This document shows, piece after piece, positions 47,527 to 58,610 of a stretch of 64,000 bases of DNA. Both the position numbers and the translations under genes were made by a program. Positions within the stretch are counted from its first letter, which is position 1; each line of letters starts with the position of its first letter. Source of the DNA: Perca fluviatilis (lineage: Eukaryota > Chordata > Actinopteri > Perciformes > Percidae); contig NC_053129.1 in NCBI RefSeq assembly GCF_010015445.1, positions 12,936,073-13,000,072 on the forward strand. The letters are read 5' to 3'. The notes below the pieces were generated by a model that saw nothing but the letters and a program-made list of their open reading frames with translations, ran no database searches and was not told the DNA's origin.

Positions 47527-48158
47527 CTTATTCACTGTAACCCCCAGAGTTAGACAAGTCGATACGTACCCTTCTCATCTCCGTGCGTGCTGTAACGGTG
47601 TCTGACGGCTCCAGCATTAGCTTAGCCTAGCACAGATCCTGCAGGTAACTGGTTCCAACTAGCCTACTGCTCCGAATTGTGACATAGACAAAATAGCCTA
47701 ACATGTTCCTGTTTACTGTTGTAAGTGGCGTGTAGCAAAAAACAACGTAAAATGAGACACAGCCATCTTCTAACTGTAAACAAACCAGGAACTATATTCT
47801 CAGACAGGCTTGCTGCGAGCATATCACTCCGCCCAAGTACCATATTCTTCCGCCTGAGAATATAGTTCCCGGTTTGTTTACGGTTAGAAGATGGCTGTGT
47901 CTCATGTTACATTGTTTTTTGTACACGCTGTGACTCTACAAATCACAACATGTAAATAGGAACATGTTGGTGTTATTTTGTCACTTATTCGGAGCAGTAG
48001 GATTACTGGAACCATTCACTTGCCTGTTCTGTTATCGGCTGATGGAGCCGTCAGACAGCTTTACAGCACGCACGGAGATGAGAAGGGTATGTATCGACTT
48101 GTCTTACTCTGGGGGTTACTGTGAATAAGCTAAATTCCCAATAAGTCGGCGTGTTCCT
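47498..48158. mobile_element. Fold-back element with long inverted ends, TTAA target
   Basis: Flanked by TTAA (47494-47497 and 48159-48162). The ends begin AGGAACACGCCGACTTATTG on each strand and stay about 95% identical for roughly 100 bp. The interior is also largely palindromic (AACAAACCAGGAACTATATT near 47781 and its complement near 47860). It splits the LINE, which is uninterrupted here in the gene C copy. Confidence 0.88.
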
Positions 48159-48341
48159 TTAAGTAAAACTAAATGTATAATTTTTAATTGTGCCACAACT
48201 TTAAATTAAAAAAACTTATGATAAATTATATTGAAATAGAAAGAGTAAAATAAATTTCTGGGAGTAATAATTGATAAAAAATTATGTTGGAAGCCACATA
48301 TACACTATATCAAGGCCAAAATATCAAAATCAATTGCTATA

Positions 48342-48569
48342 TTGTATAAAACCAATTACCTTTTAAATCAACAATCATTGTACACGTATTGTTCCTTCAT
48401 ACTGCCATACATTACTTACTGTTTGGAAGTATGGGGAAACACTTACAAAACCAACACTGAACCTATATTCATCCTTCAAAAGAGAGCCTTAAGAATTGTA
48501 AATAAAACCACTTATAGAGCACCAACTACTCCACAATTTATTAAAAGCACTAAATTTCAGAGATATTGA
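48342..48569 (+). pseudogene. LINE C-terminal coding remnant
   Basis: Resumes the LINE after the fold-back element, with ITYCLEVWGNTYKTNTEPIF and RALRIVNKTTYRAP, typical of the region following the polymerase in jockey/CR1-like LINEs. A matching but more decayed copy lies at 24520-24750. Confidence 0.75.
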
Positions 48570-48662
48570 CTTCAAAACTGCACAAATTATGTACAAAATA
48601 ACTAAACAGTTATCGAACAGTATTCAAGGGTTGTTTCAAATGAGAGAGCAAACATCACTTAA

Positions 48663-49263
48663 AGTGATGGTTCGGAGTAATTTCACCCTGACCTCCTGCA
48701 CCATGACCTCGAGCCAAACACCCCCCCAGAAGCTTTTTTCACCTGGGTCGAACATTGGGAGAGTTAGCGTAGAGTAGTGTTATCAGCTGAATAGCTTAGC
48801 GCAGGGGCTAATGGATCCAGTGATGTATCTCGTAAATGACCCCACTAATAATGCCCGAAATAATACCAAACTTCTACACTAGTACAAACAGGTTATGCAC
48901 TCATAAAACGATGGATTGGAAAGTTTTTAAGTACACCAGAAGTTTATGAACACTTGCCTGCTCTCTTCTGCTAGCTGCTGCTGCTACCTGTAGTAAGCCG
49001 AGTGCTTAGGGCCGTCTACAAATTACAACACCGAAAAGAGATGCAACAAAAATATTTATTAATTTAACTTTTATTTAAAGTAAGTGCTGTAGTATAACTA
49101 GCAGGAGACAAGTTATAATTGAGGTAAGTTTGGAGACATTACCTTATTTAATCATTAAATTAATAAATATTTTTGTTGCATCTCTTTTCGGTGTTGTAAT
49201 TTATAGACGTCCCTAAGCACTCGTCTAACTGCAGGTAGCAGCAGCAACAGAGCAGAAGAGCGC
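48663..49263. mobile_element. TTAA-target fold-back element, right part lost
   Basis: Begins AGTGATGGTTCGGAGTAATT after TTAA (48659-48662). At 48965-49262 it forms a large hairpin: 'GCTGCTGCTACCTGTAGTAA' to 'CAACAAAAATATTTATTAAT' is matched inverted up to GCAGCAGCAACAGAGCAG. The expected right terminus is missing. The sequence changes at about 49263 into the integrase of a gypsy element. Confidence 0.7.
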
Positions 49264-49443
49264 ACATGGAGTACATTGCTTGCACCACATCCTGATGTCA
49301 CGTGACATAAAGGGCCAATAGCACAGTTGCTGAGCACGTTTCAGGAATTTATCAGCCGATAGATGACCAGTCACTGGATGTCCATGCAGCATCTGCAAAA
49401 CAGTGTCTTTCAAAGCATGAGGGACAATCGTTTGATAGAGCAC
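49264..49443 (-). pseudogene. gypsy integrase N-terminus, truncated
   Basis: The H-H-C-C zinc-binding start of an integrase (HGHPVTGHLSADKFLKRAQQ ... CKQCTPC). After CTPC the reading enters the neighbouring fold-back element. No catalytic core remains. Confidence 0.85.
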
Positions 49444-49815
49444 TGATTTTGTGGATGGGTTGAAAACTTTACGGCAGAGAACACCATTATGAAAGGTAAT
49501 TCTGTGAAACTCGTGCCAAAGTGCCTTCCTCCGTAGTGCGTTTTCATGCCAATAATTTGGTTTCTGTCCTTTAACTTTCCAGCTAATGACCTCTGACAGT
49601 ATGGAGTCCTGCCGTTGTTCCTTTTGAAATCATCTTCGGGGGGCGAAGCACCAATGTGGAGGGGACAGACTGTGAAACACATTGCGAAGAGGCGGGGAGG
49701 CTGTGGTCCAGTCAGGTTACAGCAAACTGGCCTTGTGTCAGTACTGCAGAGACTGTGATGTTCAGAACTGACAGGACTAGACAGACTTACAGAACCTAGA
49801 CTAGAATGTCCCTCG

Positions 49816-50677
49816 TCACCGTGGGATTACCGGAGCACTGGAGAAGGTGCTCTGCTCCGTTGGACTGATGTCAGCAGGGCGACGTGACATTGCATCTGCA
49901 TTGAGGTGACTGTGGCCATCCTTGTGAATTACAGTCCATTCAAAAGGATCAAGTTCAAGAGCCCTGCGTGCACGACGACCAGTTCTGTCATTGTCAATGG
50001 GTATTTTCCTGAGACCCAGGAGAGGTTTGTGGTCAGTGACAATAACAAAGGGCTGTTTGTAAAGGTAGTGGCGGAAATGTCGCACGGCCCAGACAATGGC
50101 CCAGAGTTCTCTATCAGATGTTGACCATTTTCTTTCCGCCTTTGTGAGGACATGACTAGCATAAGCAGTCACTTTTTCTTGATTCCCTTGTCTCTGAGCA
50201 AGCACCAATAGCAGAGCCGGAAGCATTTGTATAGAGGGAGAATGGCACAGTAAAGTCAGGGAATGCAACCACTGGAGGGTTTGTGAGCGCATGTTTCAGG
50301 TAAGTGAATGCATCCTGACATTGAAAAGTCCATTGAAAAGGTGCATTCTTTTTTGTGAGGACGTGTAGGGGGACACTGTGATGTGCAAAGCTTCTGATGA
50401 ACTTGCGGTAATATGAACAAAGTCCAAGAAATGCTCTTACTTCTGTAGCTGACCGTGGAATAGGCCAGTCTTGAACACTTTTCAAATTTCGCGGGTCTGG
50501 CTGAATGCCGTCTTTGGATACAACATGGCCCAGAAACTGTACCTGATCCCTGGCAAAACAGCATTTTGAGGGATTCAGCTTCAGGCCACTTGACTGAAAT
50601 CTGGAGAGAATGTCTTCCAGGTGCTGGAGATGTTCACTGAAAGAGCGGCTGTAGATGAGGACATCATCCAAATACAC
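49816..50677 (-). pseudogene. gypsy RT C-terminus and RNase H
   Basis: Begins at the catalytic YLDDVLIYSRSFSEH and runs through the connection region (FLGHVVSKDGIQPDP) and RNase H (YTNASGSAIGA, RELWAIVWAVRHFRHYLY, VTDHKPLLGL). A frameshift lies at about 50170. An in-frame stop separates it from the upstream reverse transcriptase. Confidence 0.88.
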
Positions 50678-50686
50678 TAGGCAGGT

Positions 50687-52039
50687 TTACCATGGGAGGC
50701 CCCGAAGCACCATTTCCATCAAGCGCTGGCATGTGGCTGGAGCGTTGGTGAGACCCATTGGCATAACTTTAAAGTGATAAAGGCCACTACCTGTTGTGAA
50801 TGCTGTCTTTTCACGGTCTTCCTCATCCAGCTCAACTTGCCAATAGCCATGTTGCAGGTCCATTGTGGAGAACCAGGCAGAACCTGACAAAGCATCCAGT
50901 GCGTCGTCGACTCTTGGAAGAGGGTGGGAATCCTTGATGGTCACTGCATTGAGTTTTCTGTAGTCCAGGCAAAAACGCCATGTGCCATTTTTCTTGCGCA
51001 CCAAAACAACTGGCGCAGCCCAGGGACTGTAGCTTTCTTCAATGACATCTGCTTTTAGCAGGTTTTCAACTTGAGTCTGTATTTCAGCTCTCTGTTCTGG
51101 TGTCACTCTGTAGGCTCTCTGTTTAATTGGTGTGGCATCACCGGTGCGGATTTGATGCCTGATGATGCTAGTGCGACCTCTGTCCTCTGAGTGTTTACTG
51201 AATACTGCTGAGTATTTCTGAAGCAGTGATTTCAGAGACTGAACTTGGGAAGGTGACAGGTCGCTGTGATTTATCCGAACAGATGGAGCTAAATCATGTA
51301 CGGGGAAGGTTGCACAACATGTCCCTCCATCTGATATGATGTCAACAGATGAAGCCGAATGAAACTCACCCAGGTGTTGACCGGAATGCAGCTCAATGTC
51401 ATCTCTGGAGGGATTTAAGATTCGAACAACAGTTGTGCCATTTTGAACCTCACTGAGAGAATGTGCCACAATGATGTCACACGATGGGTTGGGCATGAGA
51501 ACACCATAGTAGTCAGTTGGCATGGGAGAAGCAGGTGTGGCTGCTGACACACAGGCTGTGATGAGGGTTTCACTCATAGCTGGAATCTTAGTGGGCGTTA
51601 GCACAGACACATTACAGCAGGCGGCCACTTCATGTCCTTTGGGCAGGAGAGGAATTTTCATGTCCCAAAGTTGCAGCACCTTGTTTTTGATGTCAAGGAG
51701 GGCATGGTGCGTCCGCAGAAAATCAAAACCAAGAATGACTGGCTGGCAAGCACCTCTGAGAATTTCAAAGTCCTGTTGCCATACCTGATTTCCAAGTCTG
51801 ATCCCAATCGTTAACTTGCCTAAAATGTCCAGGTTCTGTCCATTCACTGAGCGAGCTGGCAGAGAGGAGGGTGTCATGGGGCGTTTTCTCAATGCTGGGT
51901 GAGAGTTACGAAAATCTTCGCTCACAATGGAGACAGTAGAACCAGAGTCAATTAAAGTGCACACCTCAATGCCCTCAACAATAGCCAAGATCGTAGAAGA
52001 GACAGAATCATCATGTTGTGAGTCATCCTTGTCAGGCAT
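50687..52039 (-). pseudogene. gypsy protease and reverse transcriptase
   Basis: A 450-codon open frame. The protease motif is LIDSGSTVSIVS. The reverse transcriptase shows FCLDYRKLNAVT and STMDLQHGYWQVEL. It ends with an in-frame TAA just before the YLDD motif, which continues in the same frame at 50677. Confidence 0.88.
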
Positions 52040-52592
52040 TAACTTGGGGGAATCAGTCTGGGGCTGTGAGACAGTAGCTGATGTTTGCCCCTCAACAGCA
52101 GCTAAGGGAAGTTTCCCTGATGGTTGGAGCCAGAGTGTGGATATCTTTCAGGAGACTGGAAGCGAACACTGCCTCTAGTGTGCGGACTTGCATCTCTGTT
52201 TCTCTGTGGAGCAGGACTAGGGCTGCGTCTGTATCTGTTTGTGTCATCATTGTCATGGCGACCATACCTGGAGTGCTGATAGGACTGGCGTGAGGGAGAG
52301 CGATGCTGATCACGTCTGTCATTGTCATGCCACTGACGGTCTCTCTGAGCAACAGGTGAAGGAGGACAACGTCCATAGCAGGACCCTGGATCACGACCAT
52401 GATGCTGCTCAGGTAAGTAATTGTCTCTGCGGTGTTGTCTGTTATGGTAGGGTTGTGGAGAGACACTGCGCGCACTGTATCGAGCATCGTTGGAGGAAAA
52501 CCCTTCAGATTTGGAGTCTACACGCTGAGCCAGGTAACTGTGTTCCTCACGTAACAGGTGTACTTCACTTTGTAAGCTGTTGACAGTAAGAG

Positions 52593-53330
52593 TCAGCAGC
52601 TCGACCGCACGCGAAGCTTGTCATCAGTAGGTTCAGGACGAACCATAGCTACCTGCTCTGAAGATTGAGTGTGTGGAGTCCCTACAGTCGTCAGTTGGAG
52701 CGCTGCACGGGCCCTCTCACAGCGGCTGGCGATACGCAGAGCTTCCTCCAGATCCTCAGCACCCATCTCATGGACTTTTGACTGAAGATGTGGGTCCAAG
52801 CCAGCAACAAAGCGGCAAAATTTTTCACCCTCTAGTGCATTGTGGTCATAGTTGGGAAAGGCTTCTAGTACAAGACGAGTGATGTCTGCACTGTACACAT
52901 CCAAACTTTCACCCTGTGTTTACGGTCGAGCCTTCAAATGTGTCTGGAAGAATGGCAGGGAGTATATTGGTCCGAAAACATCCCTGAGTTTCTCCTTCAG
53001 TGAATCATAGTCCCTCTGGGTTGAAGAAGGAAGGCTGTCCCAATATAGAAATGCAGCATCCGCTAGGCGAGTAGGGAGGACGGAGGCCATCGCTGCAGGC
53101 AGATCCGCATCAGTTGAACTCATAGCCTGCACTGCCACTTCAAAGCGTTGAGACCAACTTGTGAATGATTCAGTCCCATCTCCTTTAAAAGCAGGCGGAA
53201 GATCAATTTTCAGGGCACTGGAGACAGCAAGTGTGCCTGGAGAAGCAGCACCTGTCCCTGTGACATCTTGCCGTCGTTGTGAGGGAGGAGACTGCAGCAC
53301 AGCGTCACTTTCATCAGCCGACATGGCCAC
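52593..53330 (-). pseudogene. gypsy gag
   Basis: Gag starting MSADESDAVLQSPPSQ, with LPPAFKGDGTESFTSWSQRF and later FCRFVAGLDPHLQSKVHEMG. One in-frame TAA at 52920-52922 splits it into two open stretches in the same frame. The Arg/Ser-rich remainder down to about 52040 is out of frame. Confidence 0.82.
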
Positions 53331-53539
53331 AAAACGTCCAGTCCAAAAATCACAAAAAGCACGTAAAGCAGAAAAAAAAAAAAGTTCCGTAATATCTCCA
53401 AACTACGTTGTAGTTAATCCACTGCTCTCACAGAGTGTAAAATCCAGACGGCACAGAAAGTGACTACATCCACAGTCCGTAGGAATAAAGCTCACCAAAT
53501 GCGCAAGGACCACCAAAATAACACCACGCTGCCACCAAA

Positions 53540-53933
53540 TGTAGCGTGAAGGTTCGATATGTGGTGGTGAATCACTCTTTATGAGAATAAACAGCAGGAT
53601 GGAGACGGATAACTTTCTCAAGCCATACTTTACTGCACACTGCTCACAATAACAACACTTCCTTGTTCGGACCTCACACGTGACTTTACTAACCAATCAG
53701 AAGCGAGAACAGACTGAGGTAAACGTGATGAAATCAGAGAGGCAGATTCAACAGAACATCCTGTGTTAAATGTGTAAACATGTAACTAATAATTGTGTAA
53801 CATAAATATGTAAATGATTAACTGACTAAACATTGTAAATACATTTCTAGTAAATTAACTCACATATAACTTATATTAAATTCTATGCCTTACAGCTTTC
53901 ACATATGAATTAACTCCACTTCTAAACCTTACA
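53540..53933 (-). repeat. 5' LTR of the third gypsy element
   Basis: 394 bp. On the minus strand it begins TGTAAGGTTTAG and ends CACGCTACA. No partner LTR exists in the window, so its age cannot be read from LTR divergence. Confidence 0.8.
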
Positions 53934-54543
53934 CTAGTATGGAGTTATTTGATTTGCTATAGACCGAAATGAAGATAGATGGAAAAGGAGAAAAGTGAAT
54001 GTGTGCATGCATCTGTGTGAATGCATGAGTTTGTGAACGGTAGATAGTGTATGTAAAGATGTATAAGCGAAGAATCACGTTTTTTGTATTTAACAAAGCA
54101 TAAAAATAAAGTAGGACCTGAAAGTTTATGAACTTCTTTTTGAACATGGGAATTTCTATATTGACTTGCAATAATTGTGGAAAGTTATGCTGAGAAGTAC
54201 ATAACCTTATTAAGCCAAGTCATTTTAATTTATAGATTTATGCATGTCTGTATATATATTTTACATGTTCAAAATAAACTACTACAAGGTGTCATGACAG
54301 AACTGTGTTCAGCAGTAGACTGAATTATTTGAATCATAGCATAATATAGAAGTTATTGGGGATGTGTGGTAGTTCTATGGCCAGATTGTAAATGGATCAC
54401 ATTCTGGACTATTAATATTGACTGTCAACCCTGCATCCAGTTATACCTTTGGCTACACGAGTATTGAATCTTGGGAGTAAACATTGAAAACCAGGGCAAA
54501 CATAAAAGTTATATTCTTTATTGACAAGACTTCAGAGTCACCT

Positions 54544-55807
54544 TTAGCCAGCCTGAAAAACAGGAAAGGAAACATGTTAATCTCAAACTCAGAAAATATC
54601 CTGCTAACTGAAGCACAGAACAGTACCTTTTGCATGAATGCTCTTGGCGCTCCCCGGCGGGGTCGACCCGGCTGCGAGTAAGAACCTTGTACACCAACTC
54701 CACTGTAGGGCTGCTGTTGTCCAGTCGCTGAACCACTCTGACTAGCACTCCCAATACTCGCCTGCCTGACGGTGCGATGTCTATAAGGGATGTTCTTGGC
54801 CTGCTGAGTGCTGGGATAGTTGTCCCTTGTGTAGAGAGCATCCTCCCAGCTGTCCCTCCCCTGCTCAAAGCTGTTGCTTGTGTAAATATACGTGCCTGGA
54901 GGATACTGGCCATTCAGGAACATGTAGTCATAGGAAGGGTAAGGATATGGGACCAGGCCTGATGGCACAGGTCCTCCATTAGAGCCTTGTGAAGGCTGTG
55001 CTGCATAGACAAAACGAGGTGGTGGCATGGAACCTTGCGCTTCGCTCTCAGATTCAGAGTTGCCTTGCTCGAATCTTTTCTGTTCCTGGAAAAGTTCCCC
55101 TGCCTGGTACTGTGGAAGAAGATAGTCAGGCTGGATCACAAAGTTAAGGCCAAGTGGTCGAAGGGCAGGTCCACTGGCAGCAAACTGCTGAGCGCTAGGG
55201 CCTGTGGATGCTCCAGCAGAAAAGGGACTGGGAGGTGCAACAGCCCAGTAAATGCCTAGGAACAGAAGTAAAATTTACGTTAGCAAGTAGAATTCAAGGC
55301 AATGAATTTAACAGCAAGGTTCCTTTGCTAAACATGGACATCCACTACCCACATCAGTTCAGACATATAGAGACATTGACAGCTCAAGTTTAGTTAAGTC
55401 ACATTAGCATTAGTAACCTTGTTTAGAGGCAGGGCCTGCAGAAGAGCCTTGAGCATATCCTGGAGGTGCATTCTGAAAGCTGGACTGAGCTGGATTTGAG
55501 ACCATTTTAGAGGCAGCCCCAAAAATCCACAAGAAAGAAACATCCAGTTAAAGCCAGCAGAAGCAGGGTTTGCACCAAGAGAAAGTCATCAAGAGAGACT
55601 TAAACAATTAAACTACTTTTAAGATGTTGACAGCAATGATACTTTACCTTGCTGCATAGGGTAGCTGTCACTCAAACCAGTCAGCAAAACAAGGAGCAAA
55701 GTCCTATTGGAAAGCAGACAAAGCATAAGTACAACTACTTAACAGAAATCAGTCAAAACATCACAAAAAACTGTTGCTCACCCAGGAGTACACCAAACAG
55801 CCATCAT
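54544..55807 (-). CDS. Array gene E: secreted Pro/Gln/Tyr-rich protein
   Basis: Coding exons in transcript order are 55782-55807, 55648-55703, 55418-55489, 54627-55255 and 54544-54552 (792 nt, 263 residues). All splice signals and phases are kept. Signal-peptide changes are Ala-to-Pro and Ala-to-Thr (CTPGTLLLVLL). Exon 4 starts GIYWAVAPP instead of GISWAVAPP. The basic site is RPRR, still R-X-R-R. The last two residues are Ala-Gly instead of Val-Gly. AATAAA is at 54517-54522. Intron 3 has no ATG in frame with exon 4 and has a stop upstream, so only the spliced product is possible. Its 3' flank carries the same LINE insertion as gene C, making C and E the corresponding block members. The family is unrecognised. 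Confidence 0.8.
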
Positions 55808-55849
55808 GTTGAATAAACAGCTCAGGTACAATTCTGATCCTGTGAAAGG

Positions 55850-55884
55850 TTTATAAGTGCTACAGGTGACCTGCCTTGACCAAT
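55850..55884 (-). promoter_or_regulatory. Promoter of array gene E
   Basis: TATAAA complement at 55850-55855, E-box at 55863-55868 and CCAAT box at 55880-55884, as in the other copies. Confidence 0.7.
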
Positions 55885-56013
55885 CAGAACATAGCCAGTT
55901 AATGACTCACAGCTGCGAGCAATTGGATCCTGATTAAGGTGGATCATAACTGGTTCAGTTGTCCAATTTTCTTCAAATGTTATGTTGCACATGTTCTGTA
56001 ACCGAAAACTCAT

Positions 56014-56514
56014 TGTTTCTCAGGGTAAATCAACTCAGAGTTCAGGGTTATCCTCAGAATTTGTTAAGCCTCCTTCTATAAATGGGCCCTTAATTTTCTC
56101 CAAATGTTATGTTGCACATTGCTACATTAGGTGCTTTAGATTACAATCCTTACACAACACAACCTCCTTAGTTTTGTTTTTTTTGTGTCTGTGTTCTTTG
56201 TCACAGATGTTTGTTCTGGTGTTTCCCTTTTTCATTCAACATTCCTGAGCAGTATCAAATGTATTTTTTTGTATTTCTGAACGGTTAGAAATAGGTTAAT
56301 TTCTGTCAAATTTAAATGTTGTCTTACCTTCAGCTATTTGACCCAATAAGATATAGTAAGAAAGTAAAAATAAGAGAGGCGCTCTTGTCATTTTCTTAAA
56401 ATATCACTGTCCAGAGACAAATGTATCTTTAAACGGTAGCTGTTTGTTGCATAGTAGATGTTAAGGTCAGACTTTGTAGATTCACACACACATATCCACA
56501 CTTCAGAGCACCAT

Positions 56515-56516
<2 letters not shown>
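56014..56516. repeat. Array spacer (S1), last copy
   Basis: Matches 12400-12908 and 29676-30178 up to the (CA)n tract, then similarity stops. This is the right end of the gene array. Confidence 0.9.

Positions 56517-56588
<72 letters not shown>
56517..56588. repeat. (CA)n microsatellite at the right array edge
   Basis: About 36 CA repeats. Spacer sequence lies to the left. To the right, unique DNA ('ATCAAGGTTTATCTGGG') replaces the spacer's GGCAGAGAGTTAAAC. Confidence 0.95.
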
Positions 56589-56591
<3 letters not shown>

Positions 56592-57512
56592 AAGGTTTAT
56601 CTGGGTCTGTCAGTTTCTGCATTTATTTTCTGCCACTCTATCCACATCTATATTGTCTTCATGGTTCTAGAGATGGCAATGAATATCTCAAAAACTACTA
56701 TATAGGTTGCCATGACATTTTGTACAGTGATCCATGTCTCCCTCAGGATTAAATGTAATAAATTTGGTGATCCCTGAACTTTTCTTACCTAACACTATCA
56801 TTAGCTCAAAGAGAGAGACATGAGGTAAATAACAGAAATAAGTTGGAGTCTGAGCTGAACACGACATACATGGCTGTGCATCCTTTGCTCCATAGCTTAC
56901 AGCTAATGTCTGTACAGTTGGTACATTGGCTGCTTTGGGCAAAGAAACACAAACAGTCCAGCGGTCCAATTCATGTGAATGACACTGAAGAAAATTGTCT
57001 TCACTCTTTCACTCACCTTGTTACTGGACGCCAAATACATCGAGTGGTGTGCAACGAGTGCATGTCCTATCTAAACTGGACTGCAAACCATTTGGATTAA
57101 CAGCCTCACGGGCTGTGTGTTCTGGCTTCTATAATAAGTAACTAGCTCAACCCCAAAATGGCAAATATCAGAGGAAGCAGTAGACATGTCCAGTCATGTT
57201 TGTGAATTTAACAATGCCAACAAACCAAATTGAACACAAAGATGCATGACGAACTCCCAGTGACCACAACTTGCCTTTTCTATAGCGTCTTACCTAACAG
57301 GGCATGACAGTGGCTAAAACTTTAATGCAACTTAACCTACATTCTGCTGTATTAGCAGTCGTGACTGGGAGAAACAGTATGGAGGGAGGACATCATTATA
57401 GCCACAGATCCAAAGTAAGAATGCATCTCAGGACGCACGAGAGAGGAGAAAGTAGGTGGAGAGGTATGCTGAGGTAAACAGTGAAGATAAAGCATTATTA
57501 TAGCTACATCCT
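56589..57512. other. Intergenic DNA with probable old transposon sequence
   Basis: Contains 'AGGTTGCCATGACATTTTGT' and 'CTCAGGATTAAATG', phrases I associate with common fish repeats. A plus-strand open frame at 56843-57100 shows no domain and no splice context. No gene is called. Confidence 0.45.
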
Positions 57513-57639
57513 TTAAAGGGAAACTTCACCGATTAGCATTAAGCTTTGTATCAGTAGAAACCTGGTAGTATTTTTGAATGACCATGCTTCCCTCCCTCAT
57601 GTCCCCCTGAGAGAGGAGATCTCTGTATTGTGGGTCTGG

Positions 57640-57694
57640 AAAAAAGCCTCAGATGACGCAAAATGACGATTTTTGCGTCATCTGAGGTTTTTTT
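57640..57694. other. Long hairpin inside the TTAA element
   Basis: CCTCAGATGACGCAAAA (57647-57663) pairs perfectly with TTTTGCGTCATCTGAGG (57671-57687), and flanking A and T runs extend the stem. The loop is 7 bases (TGACGAT). Confidence 0.9.
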
Positions 57695-58550
57695 GCCCAG
57701 AGGCAAAAGACTACAGCCTGTATTAGGAGCCACTTCCGCATAGCCCAAAGGGGGTTGGACTGTCGGCTTTTTCCGGAGATTGCCGAGGAAAAAACGAGTG
57801 TCAGCCATCTTGAATCCAAGCTTAGCTTCTCAGCAAGAGAAGAAACTGTTCATCCCGACGGAAATTTTAGAACAACAATTACGTGCATTCAAACTACCGC
57901 ACACGTGTACCACCGGGATACATTGGAACACATCGGAGAATATGCAGGACACTTTATTACAGACGCAATACTCCACACACTACGCAAGCTTTGCCTGCAC
58001 GGAGACCAGCGGTGGTGCTCGATTCCTGTGGCCGGTAAAGTGACCTCATCAGCGGGGTGCGTTGAACGAGAAGTGTGCGGTGGAAAGCTAAACGCTAGCC
58101 GCCATCTGTTCACCAATCCTGCTTGCAAGTGTCCGCTCATTAAACAAACTGGACTACATCCAACTTCGCGAAACTACAACGTGAGTTCAGAGACTGCTGT
58201 GCTGTGTTTTTGTTGTTGTGGAAATATTGCTGTGGACAATCCAGCCTGCTGCTCTGTCACCGGGTAAGACTACTAGTGGAGGTGGGCTGTGTTACCCGGA
58301 CTGCCTGTTGCAGAAATGGGGTGATTTGTATCCAACTAACTGCTAACTGCTGGTGGAGTTTGTGACTGTAAAATGCCGACAATTCTAGCTACATCCCCCG
58401 CACGAAATGTAACGGCTGTGTTTATACTTCGATGTTTGTACCACAGCCCACCAAGAGCTAATGCTAGTAGCTATGTGTTAGCCTTCTTTTATTACATGGC
58501 TTGGTTGAATTCTAATGTAGAATGCGGTCTGTTATTTCTTGATAACAGAC

Positions 58551-58610
58551 CGTTGCTAAGGATAACACACCGTTGCCATGCATAGCAGAGCGTTGCCATG
58601 GACAAAGTTC
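58551..58610. repeat. Three tandem 20-bp units
   Basis: Three units each starting CGTTGC (CGTTGCTAAGGATAACACAC, CGTTGCCATGCATAGCAGAG and CGTTGCCATGGACAAAGTTC). They lie inside the TTAA element. Confidence 0.6.

Larger units (their letters stand above)
49264..53933 (-). mobile_element. Third Ty3/gypsy element, 3'-truncated
   Basis: A different lineage from the other two. The 5' LTR is 53540-53933, with primer-site sequence TTTGGTGGCAGCGTGG beside it on the minus strand. Gag, protease, reverse transcriptase and RNase H follow. The element stops within the integrase zinc site at about 49264. The rest of the integrase and the 3' LTR are missing, along with part of the host LINE. Confidence 0.88.
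46588..54284 (+). mobile_element. LINE in the 3' flank of gene E, heavily interrupted
   Basis: The same insertion as at 23629, with the identical left junction after 'ATCTTCAAG' and right junction at CAAG (54285-54288). It is interrupted by a fold-back element (47498-48158), a truncated TTAA element (48663-49263) and a gypsy element (49264-53933). Part of its 3' half is lost, and its tail resumes at about 53945. Confidence 0.85.

Noticed and set aside
56388..56670. Open frames across the CA microsatellite
   Set aside because: They encode only Cys-Val or Thr-His repeats from (CA)n.
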